Assembly (NCBI GenBank): GCA_017554105.1
Contig: JAFZIY010000030.1
Location: 25,536 to 89,535 of the forward strand
Reading direction: 5' to 3'
Source: Prevotella sp.
Lineage (GTDB): Bacteria; Bacteroidota; Bacteroidia; Bacteroidales; Bacteroidaceae
Length of the DNA stretch: 64,000 bases
Part shown: in pieces, positions 8,113 to 17,176 of the stretch
How positions within the stretch are numbered: position 1 is the first letter of the stretch
Layout of the letters: the number at the start of each line of letters is the position of its first letter
The notes under the pieces: model-generated
Databases searched by the model: none
Told to the model about the DNA's origin: nothing
Seen by the model: only the letters and a program-made list of their open reading frames with translations
Translations under genes and position numbers: made by a program

Positions 8113-10347
8113 ATGGAAATAAAACTGAACACTGAAATAGAGATTGCCCTGAACGAGGCAATAAACATAGCGAAACGATGTCATCACGAGTATCTGACAC
8201 CCGAGCACCTGCTCCTGTCGATGCTTCGTACCACAATACTGCCGCAGGAGATTGCGCCATACGGCGACGAGAAACTGCTGGAAAAGGAACTGTGGTCATT
8301 CGTGGACAACATGGAGAAAACGGAGGGCGAGAGCGATGCCATTCCTGAGTTCTCCTCCCAGATGAACAAGGTCTTGGTATATGCCACGCGAATATACCAG
8401 GAAGACGACCGTCAGGACGTCGACATACCAATGATGCTGCGGGGTATCTTACAACTCGAGGACTCCTGGGCTGCATATCTCCTGAAGAAGACCATGGGCA
8501 ACTATCTTGACGAGATGCTATGGGAGATGGAGACGTTCATGAACGGCGAGCAATACGACATGTCCGGCAACGACACGGCATCCTCGACAAGTGCTGACGA
8601 GAAAAAGGAAGGCGACTGGCTGAAATATGTCACTTGCCTCAACGACATCGTGGACCGTCACAACCCACTCATCGGAAGGGAACGCGAACTGGAGCGCACC
8701 ATACAGGTGCTTTGCCGCAAAGACAAGAACAACCCTCTGCATGTGGGAGAGGCCGGAGTGGGCAAGACTGCCCTCGTCTATGGTCTCGCCGCCCGCATCA
8801 ACAGCGGTGACGTGCCTGAGAGGCTGAGCAAAAGCAAGATATACATGATGGACATGGGTACTATGGTCGCAGGAACGCAGTATCGCGGTGACTTCGAGAA
8901 AAGACTCAAGGACGTGATGGAAGGCGCCTCGAAGACCACTGCTCCCATCATATATATCGACGAGATACACAACATCGTGGGCGCAGGAAAGATAGAAGGC
9001 TCGCTCGATGCGTCAAACATCCTCAAACCCTATATGGAGAAAGGTGACATACGCTTCATCGGAAGCACCACATACGAAGAGTTCAACAAGTATTTCTCCA
9101 AGTCGCAGGGCATAATGCGGAGGTTCCAGCAGATAGATATCGACGAGCCGTCGGAAGAGGAGACAATGAAGATAATACGCGGACTGCTACCGCGATACGA
9201 GGCGTTCCATAACGTGACCTATACCGACGAGGCGGTGGAGTACACCGTGACGGCAAGTGCGAAATACATCAACGACCGTTTCCTGCCCGACAAGGCAATC
9301 GACGTTATTGACGAGGCGGGAGCCTATCGAGAACTGCATCCCGAGAAAGGCAGGAGCAAGAAACAGAAGGTGTCAAAGGATCTGGTGGCAGAAATCATAG
9401 CAAAGATGTGCAAGATAGACGCCATGGCAGTACAGAACAACGACGACAACGACCGCATGGCCACATTGCGCGAGCGCATTGAAAGCCAAATCTACGGACA
9501 GCAGGAGGCTGTGACACAGGTGGTGGAAGCGGTACAGATGGCACGCGCCGGACTACTCGACGACAACAAGCCGCTTGCCTCACTGCTCTTCGTGGGTCCT
9601 ACTGGCGTCGGCAAGACCGAGGTGTCACGTGTACTGGCAAAGGAGATGGGCATCGAACTGGTGCGCTTCGACATGAGCGAATACACCGAGAAGCACACCG
9701 TGGCGAAACTCATCGGCTCGCCTGCAGGATATGTGGGCTATGAGGATGGTGGACTGCTTACCGATGCCATACGCAAGAGTCCCAACTGCGTGCTGCTTCT
9801 CGATGAGATAGAGAAGGCGCATCCCGACATCTACAACATATTGTTGCAGGTGATGGACTATGCCAGACTTACGGACAACCGCGGACGCAAGGCCGACTTC
9901 CGCAACGTGGTGGTAATCATGACGAGCAATGCCGGAGCGCAGTACGCGGCACAGGCAGCCATAGGATTCGGAGGTGGCATCTCGGCAGGACAGGCGATGC
10001 TAAAACAGGTGAAGAAGACCTTCAAGCCAGAGTTCATCAACCGCCTCTCGGGCATCGTGGTATTCAACGAGATGGACCGCCACATGGCAGAACTCATCCT
10101 CGACAAGAAACTGCGGCAGTTGCAGGAGAAACTCACCGCGCGTAATGTCACGATGACTCTCAGCGACGAGGCACGTGACCTGTTGTTGCAGCAGGGCTTC
10201 ACCCGTGACCACGGCGCCCGCGAGATGGACCGCGTGATAGCCACAACCCTGAAGCCGCTCCTCAGCCGCGAGATTCTCTATGGCAAACTAAAGAACGGTG
10301 GCAATGTAAATGTGGAGGTAAGTGACGGTGGTTTTTCAATTAGATAA
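8113..10347 (+). CDS. clpA: ClpA, ATP-dependent unfoldase of the ClpAP protease
   Basis: The 744-aa product has the ClpA plan: N-domain (about 1-145), AAA+ domain D1 with Walker A GEAGVGKT (about 212-219) and Walker B IIYIDE, and AAA+ domain D2 with Walker A GPTGVGKT (about 495-502) and Walker B VLLLDE. An IGF tripeptide at about 617-619 matches the ClpP-docking loop (IGL/IGF). There is no middle coiled coil of the ClpB/ClpC kind, which supports ClpA. clpP is not in the window. The end overlaps the aat start by 26 bp, which suggests translational coupling. Confidence 0.95.
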   Translation: MEIKLNTEIEIALNEAINIAKRCHHEYLTPEHLLLSMLRTTILPQEIAPYGDEKLLEKELWSFVDNMEKTEGESDAIPEFSSQMNKVLVYATRIYQEDDRQDVDIPMMLRGILQLEDSWAAYLLKKTMGNYLDEMLWEMETFMNGEQYDMSGNDTASSTSADEKKEGDWLKYVTCLNDIVDRHNPLIGRERELERTIQVLCRKDKNNPLHVGEAGVGKTALVYGLAARINSGDVPERLSKSKIYMMDMGTMVAGTQYRGDFEKRLKDVMEGASKTTAPIIYIDEIHNIVGAGKIEGSLDASNILKPYMEKGDIRFIGSTTYEEFNKYFSKSQGIMRRFQQIDIDEPSEEETMKIIRGLLPRYEAFHNVTYTDEAVEYTVTASAKYINDRFLPDKAIDVIDEAGAYRELHPEKGRSKKQKVSKDLVAEIIAKMCKIDAMAVQNNDDNDRMATLRERIESQIYGQQEAVTQVVEAVQMARAGLLDDNKPLASLLFVGPTGVGKTEVSRVLAKEMGIELVRFDMSEYTEKHTVAKLIGSPAGYVGYEDGGLLTDAIRKSPNCVLLLDEIEKAHPDIYNILLQVMDYARLTDNRGRKADFRNVVVIMTSNAGAQYAAQAAIGFGGGISAGQAMLKQVKKTFKPEFINRLSGIVVFNEMDRHMAELILDKKLRQLQEKLTARNVTMTLSDEARDLLLQQGFTRDHGAREMDRVIATTLKPLLSREILYGKLKNGGNVNVEVSDGGFSIR

Positions 10348-10990
10348 CGACATCTGGTTTCCGCCACCCGAACTGGCAGAAGAGAGTGGACTTCTCGCCG
10401 TGGGTGGTGACCTGAGCATCCCGCGATTGCTCTTGGCCTATAGCCATGGCATTTTCCCGTGGTTCTCCTTCCGCGACAGCGAGGAGCCGAGGTGGTATTG
10501 TCCACACGAGCGTTTCGTCATCTTCCCCGACGAGATACACGTCTCCCACTCCATGCGTACCCTGTTGCGTAAGGACATCTTCAAAGTGACCTTCAATCAA
10601 GACTTCAACGGTGTGATAGAGAACTGCTCGAAGTTGCGCATCGAAGAGGAAGGAGCATGGCTCGGACCCGACATAATAAAGGCTTTCACGCGACTCCACG
10701 ACCTCGGCATTGCCTCCAGTGTCGAGGTATGGCAGAACAACAGTCTCGTGGGCGGACTCTACGGTGTCAACGTTGGACGTGTGTTTATCGGCGAGAGCAT
10801 GTTCTCGCTCGTTCCCAGTGCCAGCAAAGTGGCCCTCATCTCCCTTGCCCGGCGCATGAGCGAGAACGGCGGTACCATGATTGACTGCCAACTGGAGACT
10901 CCCCACCTTCTTTCAATGGGCGGGCGCTACATCAGTTACGATGAGTATATGCGTATAATGGAAGGCAGGGATGAGAACGAAGAGGAATAA
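10322..10990 (+). CDS. aat: Leucyl/phenylalanyl-tRNA--protein transferase
   Basis: The 222-aa protein carries the Aat family blocks WFPPPELAEESGLLAVGGDLS near the N terminus (quoted over two parts: WFPPPEL, GLLAVGGDLS), then YSHGIFPWF, and GGLYGVNVGRVFIGESMF split as GGLYGV and GESMFS, ending DCQLETPHLLSMGGR. It transfers Leu or Phe from tRNA to proteins with basic N termini and so makes primary N-degrons, which ClpS recognises. The start is GTG at 10322 (a second GTG is at 10328), inside the clpA reading frame. Together with clpS and clpA it gives a near-complete bacterial N-degron pathway. Confidence 0.95.
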   Translation: MTVVFQLDNDIWFPPPELAEESGLLAVGGDLSIPRLLLAYSHGIFPWFSFRDSEEPRWYCPHERFVIFPDEIHVSHSMRTLLRKDIFKVTFNQDFNGVIENCSKLRIEEEGAWLGPDIIKAFTRLHDLGIASSVEVWQNNSLVGGLYGVNVGRVFIGESMFSLVPSASKVALISLARRMSENGGTMIDCQLETPHLLSMGGRYISYDEYMRIMEGRDENEEE

Positions 10991-11125
10991 AAAAGCTTGA
11001 CCTTTTGAACAGCACGAAGGAAAGCGGAAAACAGGGAAAAGCATACTCCTTCATATACTTTTTTTATAAATTATGCGTTATTAAATTAGCATCAAGAAAG
11101 AATAAAGAACAGAGAGAAAGGCCGA

Positions 11126-12547
11126 ATGAGAGTAAAAATGATACTACCTGCATTGCAGGAGGCTGAAAGTCCTTATTGGCGGCCAATAAAGTATTCACTA
11201 TTTCCACCTCTGGGACTGGCAACACTCGCCGCATATTTCTCTGATGAGGACGATGTGGAGATTCAGGATCAGCATGTGGAGAAGCTAACCTTGGATGACA
11301 CGCCCGATTTGGTCTGTATTCAAGTGTATATTACCAATGCATATAGAGCCTATAAGATTGCTGATAGTTATCGTCAAAGAGGGGTGCATGTGGCAATGGG
11401 AGGTCTTCATGTCACCAGTCTTCCTGATGAAGCTGCACAACATGCTGATACCATACTGTTAGGTCCTGGTGAGGAAGCATTCCCTCGCTTTATCAAGGAT
11501 TTGCGTGAGGGTCATCCTCAAAAACGATATGTAGCCAGTTGGAGAAGTCTGGAGAATATCCCTCCTGTCCGCCGTGACCTCATAAAGCGGGAAAAGTATT
11601 TCGTTCCTAATTCACTTGTAGTATCACGAGGTTGTCCTCATCATTGTGATTTCTGCTATAAAGATGCATTCTACGGTGAGGGCAAATCGTTTTATACCCA
11701 GAAGGTGGACGAGGCTTTAACAGAGATTGACAGGCTTCCAGGCAGACATCTTTATTTCCTTGATGACCATTTATTGGGCAATCCTCGTTTCGCATCCGAG
11801 CTATTCGAAGGAATGCGTGGTATGGGCAGGGTGTTCCAAAGTGCAGCTACAGTTGCTTCTGTATTAAATGGGAACCTGATAGAGAAGGCAGCAGAGGCAG
11901 GCTTACGTAGCTTGTTCCTTGGTTTCGAGACGTTTTCTCCGGAGAACCTTCGCTCAAGTAACAAATTGCAGAATCTATCCAAAGATTATGTGGCAGCCGT
12001 GGAACGACTGCATAGTCTTGGCATCATGATTAATGGCAGTTTCGTTTTCGGTCTTGACCACGATGACAAAGATGTATTTCGCAGGACAGTTGACTGGGGT
12101 ATTGAACACAGTATAACAACTGCGACTTTCCATATTCTCACTCCCTATCCGGGTACCCGTCTTTTTCAACAAATGGAACGAGATGGACGTATTACATCCT
12201 ACAACTGGAGCAAGTACGATACCCGGACAGTTGTTTACAAAACAGTTGGACTGACTGCGGAAGAGTTAAAACATGGTTACGACTGGGCATATCGTGAATT
12301 CTATTCGTGGAATAATATCTTCAAGGCAAGTTTTGGTCATGACAACTTAAAACAGCAGTTGGCACATCTGTTCTATATGGGAGGATGGAAGAAGTTTGAG
12401 CCTTTCTGGAATTTTATGATTCAGTATGGCAACCTAAATCGCATGTTACCGGTATTGGAAAATCTGTTAGCCAACACCGGTGGCCATAGAAGTAAGAAGA
12501 AAGCTTCAAATCGTGGTATAGAACTCCTCAAAAAAGCCGCTTTATGA
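11126..12547 (+). CDS. B12-binding-domain radical SAM protein of unknown substrate
   Basis: At 473 aa, this has an N-terminal Rossmann-like cobalamin-binding domain (about 1-135; PPLGLATLAAYF, MGGLHVTSLPDEA, LLGPGEEAFP). A radical SAM domain follows with CPHHCDFC at residues 170-177 (Cys170, 174, 177 for the 4Fe-4S cluster). The C-terminal third is helical and of no recognised function. Relatives modify lipids, tetrapyrroles or methylate carbon, but the substrate cannot be called. Codon choice is visibly more A/T-ending than in aat or ftsH beside it, which hints at acquisition. It is isolated, with 135 bp of gap upstream and no partner genes. Confidence 0.85.
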   Translation: MRVKMILPALQEAESPYWRPIKYSLFPPLGLATLAAYFSDEDDVEIQDQHVEKLTLDDTPDLVCIQVYITNAYRAYKIADSYRQRGVHVAMGGLHVTSLPDEAAQHADTILLGPGEEAFPRFIKDLREGHPQKRYVASWRSLENIPPVRRDLIKREKYFVPNSLVVSRGCPHHCDFCYKDAFYGEGKSFYTQKVDEALTEIDRLPGRHLYFLDDHLLGNPRFASELFEGMRGMGRVFQSAATVASVLNGNLIEKAAEAGLRSLFLGFETFSPENLRSSNKLQNLSKDYVAAVERLHSLGIMINGSFVFGLDHDDKDVFRRTVDWGIEHSITTATFHILTPYPGTRLFQQMERDGRITSYNWSKYDTRTVVYKTVGLTAEELKHGYDWAYREFYSWNNIFKASFGHDNLKQQLAHLFYMGGWKKFEPFWNFMIQYGNLNRMLPVLENLLANTGGHRSKKKASNRGIELLKKAAL

Positions 12548-12663
12548 GGATCAAACTATAGGATGTTTCTTTTCTTGTATGATTATGCTGTGTTGTGCTT
12601 CTGTATTTGTTGCTTTTTATTCGGAGCATAAATAATAATCAGACAGCAAATATTTCGGTAATT

Positions 12664-12710
12664 TTTGGAAAAAGAAAAATCGCAAGCGCATTATCTTCAG
12701 CAACTTGCGA
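12664..12710 (-). terminator. Terminator of tRNA-Gln
   Basis: On the minus strand TCGCAAG and CTTGCGA (plus 12704-12710 and 12680-12686) form a 7-bp stem followed by a T-rich tract (plus A run 12664-12679). It begins just after the tRNA 3' end. Confidence 0.75.
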
Positions 12711-12720
12711 CTTTAACAGG

Positions 12721-12791
12721 TTGGGGTACTCGGACTCGAACCAAGAATGACAGGACCAGAATCTGTAGTGTTACCATTACACCATACCCCA
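12721..12791 (-). tRNA. tRNA-Gln (anticodon CTG)
   Basis: The minus strand folds as a 71-nt cloverleaf: acceptor TGGGGTA/TACCCCA, T arm containing GGTTCGAGTCC, and anticodon loop TTCTGGT. U1-A72 at the acceptor end is typical of tRNA-Gln. The discriminator is A and CCA is not encoded. It decodes CAG. The closing pair of the anticodon stem appears to be A-C. Confidence 0.92.
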
Positions 12792-12860
12792 AACATCGAA
12801 GGCAAAACGATGACGGCGAAGCCGCTTGCTCTCCCACGAGCTACATCTGAATTGCGGGTG

Positions 12861-12890
12861 CAAAGGTACTGTTTTTTTTTGAACTACAAA
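12861..12890 (-). promoter_or_regulatory. Promoter of tRNA-Gln
   Basis: On the minus strand TTTG (12890-12887) and TACCTTTG (12868-12861) are 18 bp apart. The transcript would begin about 60 nt before the mature tRNA. Confidence 0.65.
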
Positions 12891-12962
12891 CATTTTTGCC
12901 TACTTTTTTCTAAAAAATCTCAAATAAATGCACATTTTTAGCGGTTTTACGATTATTAGGTG

Positions 12963-12970
12963 TACCTTTG
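12963..12970 (+). promoter_or_regulatory. -7 element upstream of rsfS
   Basis: TACCTTTG matches the Bacteroidetes -7 consensus 52 bp before the rsfS start. I see no clear TTTG at the expected upstream spacing. Confidence 0.5.
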
Positions 12971-13022
12971 CATAACATATTGTGCGTGTTAGGAAACGCA
13001 TGTGAACAAACCCATTTTTTAG

Positions 13023-13382
13023 ATGACAAAGACAAAACAACTAGTAGAAGTTATTACAGAAGGAATTCAGGAAAAGAAAGGTCGCGACATCGTGATCGTT
13101 GACATGCAGGGCATCGACGGTGCCATTTGCAATTATTTCGTACTATGCTCGGGCAACTCGCCCACCCAGGTGTCTGCGATAATGGACTCTGTGGAGGAAC
13201 AGGCGCGTCTGAAGGCTGACGAGAAGCCGCTCCGCGTCATCGGAGAGCAGCAGTCGCAGTGGATAGCGATGGACTATGTCGATGTGATGGTACACATCTT
13301 CCTTCCCGAGACGCGTGAGTTCTATAACATAGAGAAACTCTGGGAGGATGCCAATGTAACAGTGGTGCCGAACCTTGATTAA
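13023..13382 (+). CDS. rsfS: Ribosomal silencing factor RsfS
   Basis: A 119-aa RsfS/Iojap protein. It contains KGRDIVIVDMQGIDGAICNYFVLC-type sequence (VIVDMQGI, FVLCSGNSPTQV) and the conserved end WIAMDYVDVMVHIFLPETREFYNIE, seen here as DYVDVMVHIF and REFYNIEKLW. The family binds ribosomal protein uL14 and blocks 30S-50S joining during starvation. The next gene, ftsH, starts 8 bp downstream, so these form an operon with cdsA. Confidence 0.95.
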   Translation: MTKTKQLVEVITEGIQEKKGRDIVIVDMQGIDGAICNYFVLCSGNSPTQVSAIMDSVEEQARLKADEKPLRVIGEQQSQWIAMDYVDVMVHIFLPETREFYNIEKLWEDANVTVVPNLD

Positions 13383-13390
13383 TTACGAAT

Positions 13391-15385
13391 ATGGAACAAA
13401 ACAATAACAACCGACCTAAGATGCCTAAATTCAACATGAGTTGGATTTACATCTTGGTATTGCTTGCCCTCATAGGATTCTATTTCTCCGGCGGCGACTC
13501 AATAGGAGGCAGCATGAAGAAAACCGCCTCCTACACCGAGTTCAAGGCCTACGTTGACAGTGGCTACGCTCAGAAGGTGGAGGTCAACAAGGGCGAGAAC
13601 GTACTCAAGATGTTCGTCAAGGGCGAGAACGTCCGTCAGATATTCAAGTCGGGAACCGACAAGGTGGGCAAGAACCCTTATGTCGAGGTGGAATATGGTA
13701 GCGTGGACAAGGTGGAGGAGTTCCTCGACACTGCCCGTGCCCATGGGAAGTTCACCGGTGATATAGACTACAAGAACCAGAATGGTTCCGACTTCTGGAA
13801 CGTCCTGTTCAGTTTCTCACCCCTCATCATCCTGATTGTCATATCCATCCTTCTCATGCGACGCATGGGAGGCGGTGCCGGTTCTTCGGGAGTGTTCTCC
13901 GTGGGCAAGAGCAAGGCCCGTATGTATGAGAACGGAGCAGAGATAAACGTTACCTTCAAGGACGTTGCCGGACAGGAGGGCGCCAAGCAGGAGGTGCAGG
14001 AGATTGTGGAGTTCCTCAAGAACCCGAAGAAATACACCGACCTCGGTGGTAAGATACCCAAGGGAGCATTGCTCGTGGGACCTCCGGGAACGGGAAAGAC
14101 CCTTCTTGCAAAGGCTGTGGCCGGCGAGGCTGGCGTACCATTCTTCTCGATGTCGGGTTCCGACTTCGTTGAGATGTTCGTGGGCGTCGGTGCCAGTCGT
14201 GTGCGCGACCTCTTCCGTCAGGCAAAGGAGAAAGCACCTTGCATCATATTCATCGATGAGATAGACGCCGTGGGACGCGCACGTTCCAAGAACCCCGCAA
14301 TGGGAGGAAACGACGAGCGCGAGAACACCCTTAACGCCCTGCTCACCGAGATGGACGGCTTCGGTACTAACAGCGGAGTGATTATCCTCGCTGCCACCAA
14401 CCGTGTCGATATGCTCGACTCTGCCCTGCTGCGCGCAGGTCGCTTCGACCGTCAAATAAACGTAGATCTCCCCGACCTCAACGAGCGCCGTGCCATCTTC
14501 ATGGTGCACCTCAAGCCCATCAAGATAGACAAGAGCCTTGACGTTGACCAGTTGGCACGTCAGACACCGGGATTCTCGGGTGCCGACATCGCCAATGTGT
14601 GCAACGAGGCAGCACTCATCGCCGCACGTCATGACAAGCAGACGGTGGAGAAGCAGGACTTCCTCGATGCCGTTGACCGCATCATCGGTGGACTGGAGAA
14701 AAAGACCAAGGTGCTCACCGCACAGGAGAAACGCTCCATTGCCATCCACGAGGCAGGCCACGCCACCATATCATGGTTCTGCGAGCATGCCAACCCACTG
14801 GTGAAGGTCACTATCGTACCGCGCGGACGGGCACTCGGAGCGGCATGGTACATGCCCGAGGAACGACAGATAACCACCAAGGAGCAGATGCTCGACGAGA
14901 TATGCGCCTTGCTGGGCGGACGTGCTGCCGAGGAACTCTTCATAGGACAGATCTCTACTGGTGCGATGAACGACCTCGAGCGCGTCACCAAGACATCCTA
15001 CTCCATGATTGCCTTTGCTGGAATGAGCGACAAACTCCCTAATGTGTGCTACTACAACAACCAGGAGTACAACTTCCAGAAGCCTTACTCCGAGACCACT
15101 GCCAAGGTGATGGACGAGGAGGTAATGAAACTCATCGCCGAGCAGTATGACCGCGCAAAGCAGATACTCACAGAGCACAAGGACGGACATAACCAGTTGG
15201 CACAACTCCTCATCGACCGCGAGGTGATATTCGCTGAGGACGTGGAGCGCATCTTCGGCAAACGTCCCTGGGCAAGCCGCTCTGCAGAGATAATGTCTGA
15301 CTCCCCAACACCCGATACCGAGGAGTCAACATCTGAGGCTTCCTCCACAGAGGAGGGAGAGTTGAGCGATGAGCGTAAACAGTAA
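13391..15385 (+). CDS. ftsH: FtsH, membrane-bound ATP-dependent zinc metalloprotease
   Basis: The 664-aa product has two N-terminal membrane segments (about 16-34 and 134-153) around a periplasmic domain, an AAA+ domain with Walker A GPPGTGKT (about 233-240), Walker [12 protein letters not shown] and SRH region, and an M41 protease domain with HEAGH at about 453-457. The tail is acidic and Ser/Thr-rich. FtsH degrades misfolded and regulatory membrane proteins as a hexamer. It lies between rsfS and cdsA, a common Bacteroidales order. The stop codon lies in the first unit of a heptamer array. Confidence 0.97.
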   Translation: MEQNNNNRPKMPKFNMSWIYILVLLALIGFYFSGGDSIGGSMKKTASYTEFKAYVDSGYAQKVEVNKGENVLKMFVKGENVRQIFKSGTDKVGKNPYVEVEYGSVDKVEEFLDTARAHGKFTGDIDYKNQNGSDFWNVLFSFSPLIILIVISILLMRRMGGGAGSSGVFSVGKSKARMYENGAEINVTFKDVAGQEGAKQEVQEIVEFLKNPKKYTDLGGKIPKGALLVGPPGTGKTLLAKAVAGEAGVPFFSMSGSDFVEMFVGVGASRVRDLFRQAKEKAPCIIFIDEIDAVGRARSKNPAMGGNDERENTLNALLTEMDGFGTNSGVIILAATNRVDMLDSALLRAGRFDRQINVDLPDLNERRAIFMVHLKPIKIDKSLDVDQLARQTPGFSGADIANVCNEAALIAARHDKQTVEKQDFLDAVDRIIGGLEKKTKVLTAQEKRSIAIHEAGHATISWFCEHANPLVKVTIVPRGRALGAAWYMPEERQITTKEQMLDEICALLGGRAAEELFIGQISTGAMNDLERVTKTSYSMIAFAGMSDKLPNVCYYNNQEYNFQKPYSETTAKVMDEEVMKLIAEQYDRAKQILTEHKDGHNQLAQLLIDREVIFAEDVERIFGKRPWASRSAEIMSDSPTPDTEESTSEASSTEEGELSDERKQ

Positions 15386-15410
15386 CCATAACCAATAAAC
15401 AATAACTCAA
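15383..15410 (+). repeat. Four degenerate heptamers starting at the ftsH stop codon
   Basis: The units TAACCAT, AACCAAT, AAACAAT, AACTCAA lie end to end, with the ftsH TAA as the first three bases. A G/C-rich hairpin repeat follows at 15412. Confidence 0.5.
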
Positions 15411-15411
15411 T

Positions 15412-15443
15412 CCCTCCCCTACGGGGAGAGGCCAGGAGGGGGC
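15412..15443 (+). repeat. G/C-rich hairpin repeat, intergenic copy
   Basis: The segment contains CTCCCC-TAC-GGGGAG, a 6-bp stem with a 3-nt loop, followed by a CCAGGAGGGGG tail. A closely similar sequence occurs inside queE at 41098-41132. It ends 7 bp before the cdsA start. Confidence 0.65.
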
Positions 15444-15450
15444 TTTAATC

Positions 15451-16302
15451 ATGAAGAATCTGATAGTAAGAGCCATCACAGGCATATTTTTCGTTGCAGC
15501 CATAGTGGTTAGTTTCCTCAACCCCATGGCAATGGTGTTTCTTTTCGCTATCGTGACAGGACTCACCATCTGGGAGTTCACGGGACTCGTCAATGACATC
15601 CCCGGCGTCACTGTCAACCGCTTCATAAACACCGTGGCAGGCGTCTATTTCTTCCTTGCCATGGCAGGCTATGTCAGTGGCTACGCCGCCACCAGCGCGC
15701 TCTTCGTGCCCTATCTCCTGACTATCATCTACCTCTTCATCAGTGAGTTGTACATGCGTGCCGAGGACCCTGTGCACAACTGGGCCTACTCGATGCTGTC
15801 GCAGATGTATATCGCACTACCCTTCTCCACCATCAATGCCCTTGCCTTCGTTCAGCGGGGTGACGGCACTGTCTCCTTCGTATCCCTGTTGCCACTCAGC
15901 ATCTTCATCTTCCTTTGGGTGAGCGATACCGGTGCATACTGCTGTGGCTCACTGTTGGGAAAACATAAACTCTTCCCACGGGTATCCCCAGGAAAGAGTT
16001 GGGAAGGCAGCATCGGCGGCGGGTTGTTCGTTCTTATAGCCGCTGCTGTGGTATGGTACCTCACTGGTGGCAACGCCGAGGGCAGCATCCTCTCGCTTCC
16101 CGCATGGCTTGGACTGGGACTTGTTGTAGTGGTGTTCGGCACTTGGGGCGACCTTGTGGAAAGCCTCTTCAAGCGCCATCTCGGCATCAAGGACAGCGGC
16201 AACATCCTGCCCGGTCACGGAGGCATGCTCGACCGTTTCGACTCCTCCCTCATGGCCTTCCCCGCCGCCCTTGTTTATATCTACTCCATCACGTTACTTT
16301 GA
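15451..16302 (+). CDS. cdsA: Phosphatidate cytidylyltransferase
   Basis: At 283 aa with about eight membrane segments, it makes CDP-diacylglycerol from phosphatidate and CTP, the precursor of phosphatidylethanolamine and cardiolipin (a cardiolipin synthase is at 41392). The C terminus carries the CdsA signature region: SDTGAYCCGSLLGKHK (as SDTGAYCCG), SPGKSWEGSIGG, and DLVESLFKRHLGIKDSG followed by PGHGGMLDRFDS. The ATG at 15451 gives the usual length. It is the last gene of the rsfS-ftsH-cdsA run. Confidence 0.95.
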   Translation: MKNLIVRAITGIFFVAAIVVSFLNPMAMVFLFAIVTGLTIWEFTGLVNDIPGVTVNRFINTVAGVYFFLAMAGYVSGYAATSALFVPYLLTIIYLFISELYMRAEDPVHNWAYSMLSQMYIALPFSTINALAFVQRGDGTVSFVSLLPLSIFIFLWVSDTGAYCCGSLLGKHKLFPRVSPGKSWEGSIGGGLFVLIAAAVVWYLTGGNAEGSILSLPAWLGLGLVVVVFGTWGDLVESLFKRHLGIKDSGNILPGHGGMLDRFDSSLMAFPAALVYIYSITLL

Positions 16303-16310
16303 ACAAATTG

Positions 16311-16418
16311 TTACCAGTGCCTTGTAACGTTCTTACCAGCCGTTGGTAACGTCCTTACCAGATACTGGTAACGCTCTTACCAGCCACATGTAATGACTTT
16401 ACCAGCCATCGGTAACAA
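16311..16418 (+). repeat. Five tandem 22-bp palindromic repeats
   Basis: Units begin at 16311, 16333, 16355, 16377 and 16399, exactly 22 bp apart. Each starts TTACCAG and most contain TGGTAA 10-11 bp later; unit 3 is a perfect palindrome, TTACCAG-ATA-CTGGTAA. The spacer and centre bases vary between units. It lies 8 bp after the cdsA stop and about 75 bp before the next promoter. There are no CRISPR-like spacers. Confidence 0.9.
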
Positions 16419-16483
16419 AAAGACAACGAATTACACGAATTAAGTTTTGCTTAATAGCGCCCTTTCAAAAAAGGTTTTAAAAT

Positions 16484-16515
16484 GTTGTGACATTTGACAT
16501 TATTGTGTATATTTG
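16484..16515 (+). promoter_or_regulatory. Promoter of the orphan secreted-protein gene
   Basis: TTG at 16484-16486 and TATATTTG at 16508-16515 are 21 bp apart. The predicted transcript starts near 16522, which places the true start codon at 16539 rather than further upstream. Confidence 0.7.
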
Positions 16516-16538
16516 CATCGGTAAATAACACTATCAAA

Positions 16539-17120
16539 ATGAAGAAATCGATAATGATATATCTACGTTTTATTATTTTTGTTTTCACATTCTTTTTTTG
16601 CTCATGTTCGTTATATGGGCAGAATACAATAGTTGCTAATGATTTACCTTCATTAATGCAAAGTATTGATAAATTACATCCACCACACCATAGGAAAAGA
16701 AAAGTGTATAAGAGTCGATATGAACGAAGGCAGAAATACTTGACAAGTGAAATTTCTGATCTGTTTTTCAATTCCGATACGTTATATGTGATGGTTATTC
16801 CTGACCCGTCAGGCATGTATGCTAATGCAGGTGAGGAATGTCTTTATTGTGATAATAATTTTCTTCGAATAGATCATGACGTTGACTATAGTGTTACCAA
16901 TTCTGAATGGGATGCTTTCCTTCGTGCAGAGATGGATGCAATACTACAAGGTAAGTACAAAATAATGACTCCAGACGATACCAATCTTTGGGAGAAAGGT
17001 TATTTTCTAAATTATTTCATAAAATTGATTCGCACAACAGGAAATAAGTATTCATATCAGATGGACATATATTACATTTATCATTTCAATAATGACATAA
17101 GAATATATAAGAAGAAGTAA
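16539..17120 (+). CDS. Uncharacterised secreted protein
   Basis: The 193-aa product has a signal peptide (MKKSIMIYLRFIIFVFTFFF, then CSCSLYGQN); Cys residues in this region allow a lipoprotein reading, but cleavage after LYG is also possible. The mature part is Tyr- and Asp-rich with no family I recognise. A start at 16494 would fall upstream of the predicted transcription start, so 16539 was chosen. The gene is much more A/T-rich than cdsA or alaS and stands alone between two repeat clusters, which suggests a recent or lineage-specific gene. Confidence 0.65.
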   Translation: MKKSIMIYLRFIIFVFTFFFCSCSLYGQNTIVANDLPSLMQSIDKLHPPHHRKRKVYKSRYERRQKYLTSEISDLFFNSDTLYVMVIPDPSGMYANAGEECLYCDNNFLRIDHDVDYSVTNSEWDAFLRAEMDAILQGKYKIMTPDDTNLWEKGYFLNYFIKLIRTTGNKYSYQMDIYYIYHFNNDIRIYKKK

Positions 17121-17176
17121 GATATGGGAACGAAAGAGCCGTTAGATTTCAACATTAGCCTTTTTCGGGAAATAAT

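Noticed and set aside
16311-16418. CRISPR array
   Set aside because: Units abut without spacers of constant length and no cas genes are present in the window.
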